This document shows positions 24,232-34,743 of a stretch of 64,000 bases of DNA, in pieces. This stretch comes from Metallyticus violacea (lineage: Eukaryota; Arthropoda; Insecta; Mantodea; Metallyticidae): the NCBI GenBank assembly GCA_030762175.1, contig JAUJEO010000021.1, positions 310,001 to 374,000 of the forward strand, written 5' to 3'. Position 1 is the stretch's first letter. The number at the start of each line of letters is the position of its first letter. Position numbers and translations under genes: made by a program. A model generated the notes under the pieces. That model was not told where the DNA came from. It did no database searches and saw only the letters and a program-made list of their open reading frames with translations.

Positions 24232-27200
24232 TTTTTTTTCGATGTTTGGAAACTTCGTTAGAATCACTTTTTTGCGATTTTATTTGAGATAACTGGTTCT
24301 CTTTCATTATACTAGTTTGATAGCCTCAGTAAAGCATATTATGCGCAAAGAATCTCGAAAAGAAAAAATTTTTTTTTCGAAGTTTGGAAACTTCGTTAGA
24401 ATCACTTTTTTTCCGTTCTTATTTGATATAAGAGGTTCTCCTTCATTATACTAGTTTGATAGCCTCAGTAAGGCATATTATGCGCAAAGAATCTGGAAAA
24501 GAAAAAAAATTTTTTTCGAAGTTTGGAAACTTCGTTAGAATCACTTTTTTTCCGTTCTTATTTGAGATAACTTATTCTCTTTCATTATACTAGTTTGATA
24601 ACCTCATAAAAGCATATTATGCGCAAAGAATCTCGAAAAGAAAAAAAATTTTTTTCGAAGTTTGGAAACGTCGTTTGAATCACTTTATTCCGTTCTTATT
24701 TGAGATTACTGGTTCTCTTTCATTATAGTAGTTTGATACCCTCAGAAAAGCATTATATGCACAAAGAATCTCGAAAAGAAAAAAAATTTTTTTCGAAGTT
24801 AGGAAACTTCGTTAGAATCACTTTTTTTCCGTTCTTATTTGAGATAACTGGTTCTCTTTCATTATACTAGTTTGATAGCCTCAGTAAAGCATATTATGCA
24901 CAAAGAATCTCGAAAAGAAAAAATTTTTTTTCGAAGTTTGGAAACTTCGTTTGAATCACTTTTTTTCCATTCATATTTGAGATAACTGGTTCTCTTTCAT
25001 TATACTAGTTTGATAGCCTCAGTAAAGGATATTATGCACAAAGAATCTCGAAAAGAAAAAAAAAATTTTTCGAAATTTGGAAACTTCGTCAGAATCACTT
25101 TTTTTCCGTTCTTATTTGAGATAACTGGTTCTCTTTCATTATACTAGTTTGATAGCCTCAGTAAAGCATATTATGCGCAAATAATCTGGAAAAGAAAAAT
25201 AAATTATTTCGAAGTTTGGAAACTTCGTTAGAATCACTTTTTTTCCGTTCTTATTTGAGATAACTGGTTCTCTTTCATTATACTAGATTGATAGCCTCAG
25301 AAAAGCATATTATGCGCAAAGAATCTCGAAAAGATAAAAGTTTTTTTCGAAGTTTGGAAACTTCGTTTGAATAACTTTTTTTCCGTTCTTATTTGAGATA
25401 ACTGGTTCTCTTTCATTATACTAGTTTGATAGCCTCAGAAAAGCATATTATGCGCAAAGAATCTCGAAAAGAAAAAATTTTTTTTTCGAAGTTTGGAAAC
25501 TTCGTTAGAATCACTTTTTTTCCGTTCTTATTTGAGATAACTGGTTCTCTTTCATTATACTAGTTTGATAGCCTCAGAAAAGCATATTATGCGCAAAGAA
25601 TCTCGAAAAGAAAAAAATTTTTTTTCGAAGTTTGGAAACTTCGTTAGAATCACTTTTTTTTCCGTTCCTATTTGAAATAACTGGTTCTCTTTCATTATAC
25701 TAGTTTGATAGCCTCAGAAAATCATATTATGCGCAAAGAATTTCGAAAAGAAAAAAAATTTTTTTCGATGTTTGGAAACTTTTTTAGAATCACTTTTTTT
25801 TCCGTTCTTATTTGAGATAACTGGTTCTCTTTCATTATACTAGTTTGATAGCCTCAGAAAAGGATATTATGCACAAAGAATCTCGAAAAGAAAAAAAATT
25901 TTTTTCGAAGTTTGGAAACTTCTTTAGAATCACTTTTTTTCCGTTTTTATTTGAGATATCTGGTTCTCTTTCATTATACTAGTTTGATAGCCTCAGAAAA
26001 CCATATTTGCGCAAAGAATCTCGAAAGAAAAAAATTTTTTTTCGAAGTTTGGAAACTTCTTTAGAATCACTTTTTTTCCGTTCTTATTTGAGATTACTGG
26101 TTCTCTTTCATTATACTAATTAGATAGCATCAGAAAAGCATATTACGCGCAAAGAATCTCGAAAATAAAAAAAATTTTTTAGAACTTTGGAAACTTCGTT
26201 TGAATCACTTTATTCCGTTCTTATTTGAGATTACTGGTTCTCTTTCATTATAGTAGTTTGATAGCCTCAGAAAAGCATTATATGCACAAAGAATCTCGAA
26301 AAGAAAAAAAATTTTTTTCGAAGTTAGGAAACTTCGTTAGAATCACTTTTTTTCCGTTCTTATTTGAGATAACTGGTTCTCTTTCATTATACTAGTTTGA
26401 TAGCCTCAGTAAAGCATATTATGCACAAAGAATCTCGAAAAGAAAAAAATTTTTTTCGAAGTTTGGAAACTTCGTTTGAATCACTTTTTTTCCGTTCATA
26501 TTTGAGATAACTGGTTCTCTTTCATTATACTAGTTTGATAGCCTCAGTAAAGGATATTATGCACAAAGAATCTCGAAAAGAAAAAAAAAATTTTTCGAAA
26601 TTTGGAAACTTCGTCAGAATCACTTTTTTTCCGTTCTTATTTGAGATAACTGGTTCTCTTTCATTATACTAGTTTGATAGCCTCAGTAAAGCATATTATG
26701 CGCAAATAATCTGGAAAAGAAAAATAAATTATTTCGAAGTTTGGAAACTTCGTTAGAATCACTTTTTTTCCGTTCTTATTTGAGATAACTGGTTCTCTTT
26801 CATTATACTAGATTGATAGCCTCAGAAAAGCATATTATGCGCAAAGAATCTCGAAAAGAAAAAAGTTTTTTTCGAAGTTTGGAAACTTCTTTTGAATAAC
26901 TTTTTTTCCGTTCTTATTTGAGATAACTGGTTCTCTTTCATTATACTAGTTTGATAGCCTCAGAAAAGCATATTATGCGCAAAGAATCTCGAAAAGAAAA
27001 AAATTTTTTTTCGAAGTTTGGAAACTTCGTTAGAATCACTTTTTTTCCGTTCTTATTTGAGATAACTGGTTCTCTTTCATTATACTAGTTTGATAGCCTC
27101 AGAAAAGCATATTATGCGCAAAGAATCTCGAAAAGAAAAAAAATTTTTTTCGAAGTTTGGAAACTTCGTTAGAATCACTTTTTTTTCCGTTCCTATTTGA

Positions 27201-28253
27201 AATAACTGGTTCTCTTTCATTATACTAGTTTGATAGCCTCAGAAAATCATATTATGCGCAAAGAATTTCGAAAAGAAAAAAAATTTTTTTCGATGTTTGG
27301 AAACTTCTTTAGAATCACTTTTTTTCCGTTTTTATTTGAGATATCTGGTTCTCTTTCATTATACTAGTTTGATAGCCTCAGAAAACCATATTATGCGCAA
27401 AGAATCTCGAAAAGAAAAAAATTTTTTTTCGAAGTTTGGAAACTTCTTTAGAATCACTTTTTTTCCGTTCTTATTTGAGATTACTGGTTCTCTTTCATTA
27501 TACTAATTAGATAGCATCAGAAAAGCATATTACGCGCAAAGAATCTCGAAAATAAAAAAAATTTTTTAGAACTTTGGAAACTTCGTTAGAATCACTTTTT
27601 TCCGTTCTTATTTGAGATAACTGGTTCTCTTTCATTATACTAGTTTGATAGCCTCAGAAAAGCATATTATGGGCAAAGATTCTCGAAAAGAAAAAAATTT
27701 TTTTTCGAAGTTTGGAAACTTCGTTTGAATCCCTTTTTTTCCGTTCTTATTTGAGATATCTGGTTCTCTTTCATTATACTAGTTTGATAGCCTCAGTAAA
27801 GGATATTATGCACAAAGAATCTCGAAAAGAAAAAAAATTTTTTTCGAAGTTTGGAAACTTCGTCAGAATCACTTTTTTTCCGTTCTTATTTGAGATAACT
27901 GGTTCTCTTTCATTATACTAGCTTGATAGCCTCAGTAAAGCATATTATGCGCAAAGAATCTGGAAAAGAAAAAAAAATTTTTTCGAAGTTTGGAAACTTC
28001 GTTAGAATCACTTTTTTTCCGTTCTTATTTGAGATAACTGGTTCTCTTTCATTATACTAGTTTGATAGCCTCAGAAAAGCATATTATGCGCAAAGAATCT
28101 CGAAAAGATAAAAGTTTTTTTTCGAAGTTTGGAAACTTCGTTTGAATAACTTTTTTTCGGTTCTTATTTGAGATAACTGGTTCTCTTTCATTATACTAGT
28201 TTGATAGCCTCAGAAAAGCATATTATGCGCAAAGAATCTCGAAAAGAAAAAAT
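24232..28253. repeat. 4.0-kb segmental duplication C, copy 2 (29 monomers)
   Basis: It is nearly identical to copy 1 and carries the same nested D structure. Differences seen include GAGGTAAC (24,010) versus GAGATAAC and CTCGAAAG with one A fewer near 26,020. Similarity ends near 28,260, where CGAAG replaces the expected CGATG. Confidence 0.9.
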
Positions 28254-28904
28254 TTTTTTTTCGAAGTTTGGAAACTTCGTTAGAATCACTTTTTTTCCGT
28301 TCTTATTTGAGATAACTGGTTCTCTTTCATTATACTAGTTTGATAGCCTTAGAAAAGCATATTATGCGCAAAGAATCTCGAAAAGAAAAAAAATTTTTTT
28401 CGAAGTTTGGAAACTTCGTTAGAATCACTTTTTTTCCGTTCCTATTTGAAATAACTGGTTCTCTTTCATTATACTAGTTTGATAGCCTCAGAAAATCATA
28501 TTATGCGCAAAGAATTTCGAAAAGAAAAAAAAATTTTTTCGATGTTTGGAAACTTTGTTAGAATCACTTTTTTTCCGTTCTTATTTGAGATAACTGGTTC
28601 TCTTTCATTATACTAGTTTGATAGCCTCAGAAAAGCATATTATGCACAAAGAATCTCGAAAAGAAAAAAAATTTTTTTCGAAGTTTGGAAACTTCTTTAG
28701 AATCACTTTTTTTCCGTTTTTATTTGAGATATCTGGTTCTCTTTCATTATACTAGTTTGATAGCCTCAGAAAACCATATTATGCGCAAAGAATCTCGAAA
28801 AGAAAAAAATTTTTTTTCGAAGTTTGGAAACTTCTTTAGAATCACTTTTTTTCCGTTCTTATTTGAGATTACTGGTTCTCTTTCATTATACTAATTAGAT
28901 AGCA
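28254..28904. repeat. Partial third copy of the end of block C
   Basis: The monomers resemble about 27,000-27,500 (CCGTTCCTATTTGAAAT, AATTTCGAAAAG, CTTCTTTAG, AATTAGATAGCATC). One additional CGATGTTTGG/CTTTGTTAG monomer is inserted, giving an offset of 1,388 bp between the CTTCTTTAG monomers at 27,297 and 28,685. Confidence 0.7.
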
Positions 28905-30287
28905 TCAGAAAAGCATATTACGCGCAAAGAATCTCGAAAATAAAAAAAATTTTTTAGAACTTTGGAAACTTCGTTAGAATCACTTTTTTTCCGTTCTTAT
29001 TTGAGATAACTGGTTCTCTTTCATTATACTAGTTTGATAGCCTCAGAAAAGCATATTATGCGCAAAGAATCTCGAAAAGAAAAAAATTTTTGTTGGAAGT
29101 TCAGAAACTTCATTAGAATCACTTTTTTTCCGTTCTTATTTGAGATAACTGGTTCTCTTTCATTATACTAGTTTGATAGCCTCAGTAAAGCATATTATGC
29201 GCAAAGAATCTCGAAAAGAAAAAAAATTTTGTTCGAAGTTTGGAAACTTCATTAGAATTACTTTTTTTCCGTTCTTATTTGAGATAACTGGTTCTCTTTC
29301 ATTATACTAGTTTGATAGCCTCAGAAAACCATATTATGCACTAAGAATCTCGAAAAGAAAAAAAATTTTTTTCGAAGTTTGGAAACTTCTTTAGAATCAC
29401 TTTTTTTCCGTTTTTATTTGAGATATCTGGTTCTCTTTCATTATACTAGTTTGATAGCCTCAGAAAACCATATTTGCGGAAAGAATCTCGAAAAGAAAAA
29501 AATTTTTTTTCGAAGTTTGGAAACTTCTTTAGAATCACTTTTTTTCCGTTCTTATTTGAGATTACTGGTTCTCTTTCATTATACTAATTAGATAGCATCA
29601 GAAAAGCATATTACGCGCAAAGAATCTCGAAAATAAAAAAAATTTTTTAGAACTTTGGAAACTTCGTTTGAATCACTTTATTCCGTTCTTATTTGAGATT
29701 ACTGGTTCTCTTTCATTATAGTAGTTTGATAGCCTCAGAAAAGCATTATATGCACAAAGAATCTCGAAAAGAAAAAAAATTTTTTTCGAAGTTAGGAAAC
29801 TTCGTTAGAATCACTTTTTTTCCGTTCTTATTTGAGATAACTGGTTCTCTTTCATTATACTAGTTTGATAGCCTCAGTAAAGCATATTATGCACAAAGAA
29901 TCTCGAAAAGAAAAAAATTTTTTTCGAAGTTTGGAAACTTCGTTTGAATCACTTTTTTTCCGTTCATATTTGAGATAACTGGTTCTCTTTCATTATACTA
30001 GTTTGATAGCCTCAGTAAAGGATATTATGCACAAAGAATCTCGAAAAGAAAAAAAAAATTTTTCGAAATTTGGAAACTTCGTCAGATTCACTTTTTTTCC
30101 GTTCTTATTTGAGATAACTGGTTCTCTTTCATTATACTAGTTTGATAGCCTCAGTAATGCATATTATGCGCAAAGAATCTCGAAAAGAAAAAAATTTTTT
30201 AGAACTTTGGAAACTTCGTTAGAATCACTTTTTTTCCGTTCTTATTTGAGATAACTGGTTCTCTTTCATTATACTAGTTTGATAGCC
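28905..30287. repeat. 1.38-kb duplication E, copy 1 (10 monomers)
   Basis: The rare monomer TGTTGGAAGTTCAG occurs at 29,091 and again at 30,474 (offset 1,383 bp), and CTTCTTTAG monomers occur at 29,379 and 30,762. Within it, about 29,380-30,130 also matches block C at about 25,912-26,660, so it is itself a composite. Confidence 0.75.
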
Positions 30288-31110
30288 TCAGTAAAGCATA
30301 TTACGCGCAAAGAATCTCGAAAATAAAAAAAATTTTTTAGAACTTTGGAAACTTCGTTAGAATCACTTTTTTTCCGTTCTTATTTGAGATAACTGGTTCT
30401 CTTTCATTATACTAGTTTGATAGCCTCAGAAAAGCATATTATGCGCAAAGAATCTCGAAAAGAAAAAAATTTTTGTTGGAAGTTCAGAAACTTCATTAGA
30501 ATCACTTTTTTTCCGTTCTTATTTGAGATAACTGGTTCTCTTTCATTATACTAGTTTGATAGCCTCAGTAAAGCATATTATGCGCAAAGAATCTCGAAAA
30601 GAAAAAAAATTTTGTTCGAAGTTTGGAAACTTCATTAGAATTACTTTTTTTCCGTTCTTATTTGAGATAACTGGTTCTCTTTCATTATACTAGTTTGATA
30701 GCCTCAGTAAAGGATATTATGCACAAAGAATCTCGAAAAGAAAAAAAATTTTTTTCGAAGTTTGGAAACTTCTTTAGAATCACTTTTTTTCCGTTTTTAT
30801 TTGAGATATCTGGTTCTCTTTCATTATACTAGTTTGATAGCCTCAGAAAACCATATTTGCGCAAAGAATCTCGAAAAGAAAAAAATTTTTTTTCGAAGTT
30901 TGGAAACTTCTTTAGAATCACTTTTTTTCCGTTCTTATTTGAGATTACTGGTTCTCTTTCATTATACTAATTAGATAGCATCAGAAAAGCATATTACGCG
31001 CAAAGAATCTCGAAAATAAAAAAAATTTTTTAGAACTTTGGAAACTTCGTTTGAATCACTTTATTCCGTTCTTATTTGAGATTACTGGTTCTCTTTCATT
31101 ATAGTAGTTT
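30288..31110. repeat. 1.38-kb duplication E, copy 2 (truncated, ~6 monomers)
   Basis: It follows copy 1 until about 31,110, where CAGTAAAGCATACTATGC replaces the expected GCATTATATGC. This is also roughly where domain III monomer types begin. Confidence 0.7.
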
Positions 31111-31339
31111 GATAGCCTCAGTAAAGCATACTATGCGCAAAGAATCTGGAAAAGAAAAATTTTTTTTTCGAAGTTTGGAAACTTCGTTAGAATCACTTTT
31201 TTTCCGTTCTTATTTGAAATAACTGAATCTTTTTGATTATACTAGTTTGATAGCCTCAGAAAATTATATTATGCGCAAAGAATCTCGAAAAGAAAAAAAT
31301 TTTTTTTCGATGTTTGGAAACTTTGTTAGAATCACTTTT
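31111..31339. repeat. Short linker of ~2 monomers at the domain II/III border
   Basis: It holds one unusual monomer with CTGAATCTTTTTGATTATAC and GAAAATTATATT near 31,225-31,270. I see no second copy of this exact variant in the window. Confidence 0.6.
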
Positions 31340-34300
31340 TTTCCGTTCTTATTTGAGATAAATGGTTCTCTTTCATTATACTAGTTTGATAGCCTCAGAA
31401 AAGCATATTATGCACAAAGAATCTCGAAAAGAAAAAAAATTTTTTTCGAAGTTTGGAAACTTCGTTAGAATCACTTTTTTGCGTTTTTATTTGAGATAAC
31501 TGGTTCTCTTTCATTATACTAGTTTGATAGCCTCAGTAAAGCATACTATGCGCAAAGAATCTGGAAAAGAAAAAAAATTGTTTTCGAAGTTTGGAAACTT
31601 TTTTAGAATCACTTTTTTTCCGTTCTTATTTGAGATAACAGGTTCTCTTTCATTATACTAGTTTGATAGCCTCAGTAAGGCATATTATGCGCAAAGAATC
31701 TGGAAAAGATAAAAGTTTTTTTTCGAAGTTTGGAAACTTCGTTTTAATATATTTTTTTCCGTTCTTATTTGAGATAACTGGTTCTCTTTCATTATACTAG
31801 TTTGATAGCATCAGTAAAGCATATTATGCGCAAAGAATCTCGAAAAGAAAAAAAAAATTTTTCTAAGTTTGGAAACTTCGTTAGTATCACTTTTTTCCGT
31901 TCTTATTTGAGATAACTGGTTCTCTTTCATTATACTAGTTTGATAGCCTCAGTAAAGCATATTATGCGCAAAGAATCTCGAAAAGAAAAAAAAATTTTTT
32001 CGAAGTTTGGAAACGTCGTTTGAATCACTTTTTTCCGTTCTTATTTGAGATTACTGGTTCTCTTTCATTATAGTAGTTTGATAGCCTCAGAAAAGCATAT
32101 TATGCACAAAGAATCTCGAAAAAAAAAAAAATTTTTTCGAAGTTTGGAAACTTTGTTTGAATCACTTTTTTTCCGTTCTTATTTGAGATAACTGGTTCTC
32201 TTTCATTATACTAGTTTGATAGCCTCAGAAAAGCATATTATGCGCAAAGAATCTCGAAAAGAAAAAAAATTTTTTTCGTAGTTTGGAAACGTCGTTTGAA
32301 TCACTTTATTCCGTTCTTATTTGAGATAACTGGTTCTCTTTCATTATACTAGTTTGATAGCCTCATTAAAGCGTATTATACACAAAGAATCTCGAAAAGA
32401 AAAAAAATTTTTTTCGAAGTTTGGAAACTTCGTCAGAATCACTTTTTTTCCGTTCTTATTTGAGATAACTGGTTCTCTTTCATTATACTAGTTTGATAGC
32501 CTCAGTAAAGCATATTATGCGCAAAGAATCTGGAAAAGAAAAAAAATTTTTTTCGAAGTTTGGAAACTTCGTTAGAATCACTTTTTTTCCGTTCTTATTT
32601 GAGATAACTGGTTCTCTTTCATTATACTAGTTTGATAGCCTCAGAAAAGCATATTATGCGCAAAGAATCTCGAAAAGAAAAAATTTTTTTTTCGAAGTTT
32701 GGAAACTTAGTTTGAATAACTTTTTTTCCGTTCTTATTTGAGATAACTGGTTCTCTTTCATTATACTAGTTTGATAGCCTCAGAAAAGCATATTATGCGC
32801 AAAGAATCTCGAAGAGAAAAAATTTTTTTTTCGAAGTTTGGAAACTTCGTTAGAATCACTTTTTTTCCGTTCTTATTTTAGATAACTGGTTCTCTTTCAT
32901 TATACTAGTTCGATAGCCTCAGAAAAGCATATTATGCGCAAAGAATCTCGAAAAGAAAAAAAATTTTTTTCGAAGTTTGGAAACTTCGTTAGAATCACTT
33001 TTTTTTCCGTTCTTATTTGAAATAACTGGTTCTCTTTCATTATACTAGTTTGATAGCCTCAGAAAATCATATTATGCGCAAACAATCTCGAAAAGAAAAA
33101 AATTTTTTTTCGATGTTTGGAAACTTTGTTAGAATCACTTTTTTTCCGTTCTTATTTGAGATAACTGGTTCTCTTTCATTATACTATTTTGATAGCCTCA
33201 GAAAAGCATATTATGCACAAAGAATCTCGAAATGAATAAAATTTTTTTTCGAAGTTTGGAAACTTCGTTAGAATCACTTTTTTTCCGTTCTTATTTGATA
33301 TAAGAGGTTCTCTTTCATTATACTAGTTTGATAGCCTCAGTAAGGCATATTATGCGCAAAGAATCTGGAAAAGAAAAAAAATTTTTTTCGAAGTTTGGAA
33401 ACTTCGTTAGAATCACTTTTTTTCCGTTCTTATTTGAGATAACTGGTTCTCTTTCATTATACTAGTTTGATAACCTCATAAAAGCATATTATGCGCAAAG
33501 AATCTCGAAAAGAAAAAAGTTTTTTTTCGAAGTTTGGAAACTTCGTTTGAATCACTTTTTTCCGTTCTTATTTGAGATTACTGGTTCTCTTTCATTATAG
33601 TAGTTTGATAGCCTCAGAAAAGCATATTATGCACAAAGAATCTCGAAAAGAAAAAAAAATTTTTTCGAAGTTTGGAAACTTCGTTTGAATCACTTTTTTT
33701 CCGTTCTTATTTGAGATAACTGGTTCTCTTTCATTATACTAGTTTGATAGCCTCAGAAAAGCATATTATGCGCAAAGAATCACGAAAAGAAAAAAAAATT
33801 TTTTCGAAGTTTGGAAACGTCGTTTCAATCACTTTATTCCGTTCTTATTTGAGATTACTGGTTCTCTTTCATTATAGTAGTTTGATACCCTCAGAAAAGC
33901 ATTATATGCACAAAGAATCTCGAAAAGAAAAAAAAAATTTTTCGAAGTTAGGAAACTTCGTTAGAATCACTTTTTTTCCGTTCTTATTTGAGATAACTGG
34001 TTCTCTTTCATTATACTAGTTTGATAGCCTCAGTAAAGCATATTATGCACAAAGAATCTCGAAAAGAAAAAAATTTTTTTTCGAAGTTTGGAAACTTCGT
34101 TTGAATCAATTTTTTTCCGTTCTTATTTGAGATAACTGGTTCTCTTTCATTATACTAGTTTGATAGCCTCAGTAAAGGATATTATGCACAAAGAATCTCG
34201 AAAAGAAAAAAAATTTTTTTCGAAGTTTGGAAACTTCGTCAGAATCACTTTTTTTCCGTTCTTATTTGAGATAACTGGTTCTCTTTCATTATACTAGTTT

Positions 34301-34622
34301 GATAGCCTCAGTAAAGCATATTATGCGCAAAGAATCTGGAAAAGAAAAAAAAATTTTTTCGAAGTTTGGAAACTTCGTTAGAATCACTTTTTTTCCGTTC
34401 TTATTTGAGATAACTGGTTCTCTTTCATTATACTAGTTTGATAGCCACAGAAAAGCATATTATGCGCAAAGAATCTCGAAAAGATAAAAGTTTTTTTTCG
34501 AAGTTTGGAAACTTCGTTTGAATAACTTTTTTCCCGTTCTTATTTGAGATAACTGGTTCTCTTTCATTATACTAGTTTGATAGCCTCAGAAAAGCATATT
34601 ATGCGCAAAGAATCTCGAAAAG

Positions 34623-34637
34623 AAAAAAATTTTTTTT
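34623..34637. other. A-tract/T-tract block A7T8 (representative copy)
   Basis: A run of about 6-10 As is followed directly by 5-10 Ts in nearly every monomer, immediately before TTCGAA. The combined length stays near 15 bp while the A:T split varies, which is typical slippage. AnTn blocks are known to be stiff and poorly wrapped in nucleosomes, so a block every 139 bp could phase chromatin; that is inference. Confidence 0.85.
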
Positions 34638-34655
34638 CGAAGTTTGGAAACTTCG
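34638..34655. repeat. 18-bp perfect dyad at the monomer junction (representative copy)
   Basis: CGAAGTTT and AAACTTCG are exact reverse complements separated by GG, giving 8-bp arms. The dyad is present in most monomers. Some subfamilies keep shorter arms: the GTTAGG form keeps seven pairs and the GTTAAGA form (53,097; 54,070; 57,125) also keeps seven. Others break one arm: AGAACTTTGG, CGAAGTTCGG followed by CTTCTT, CGATGTTT, and CGAAGATT with AAACCTCG. It could be a protein-binding site or a cruciform-forming element; neither is shown. Confidence 0.9.
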
Positions 34656-34667
34656 TTAGAATCACTT
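34651..34667 (+). other. Partial CENP-B-box-like 17-mer (representative copy)
   Basis: CTTCGTTAGAATCACTT can be aligned to the known CENP-B box core NTTCGNNNNANNCGGGN. It keeps TTCG, the central A and the following C, but has ACT where the box has GGG, so six of nine core bases match. It recurs in most monomers because it overlaps the right arm of the 18-bp dyad and the next bases. The match is incomplete and may be chance in an AT-rich repeat. Confidence 0.25.
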
Positions 34668-34732
34668 TTTTTCCGTTCTTATTTGAGATAACTGGTTCTC
34701 TTTCATTATACTAGTTTGATAGCCTCAGAAAA

Positions 34733-34743
34733 GCATATTATGC
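34733..34743. repeat. Short palindrome GCATA-T-TATGC (representative copy)
   Basis: Five-base arms flank a single T, and the element leads into GCGCAAAG. It is present in most monomers. Subfamilies alter it to GCATAGGTATGC (domain I, arms kept with a two-base centre), GCATTATATGC, GGATATTATGC, or CCATATTTGC. Its role, if any, is unknown. Confidence 0.8.

Noticed and set aside
34638..34672. Intrinsic-terminator-like hairpin followed by Ts
   Set aside because: The dyad has a two-base loop and is followed by TTAGAATCAC before the T-run. It is part of a tandem satellite with no gene upstream, so a bacterial terminator reading is not supported.
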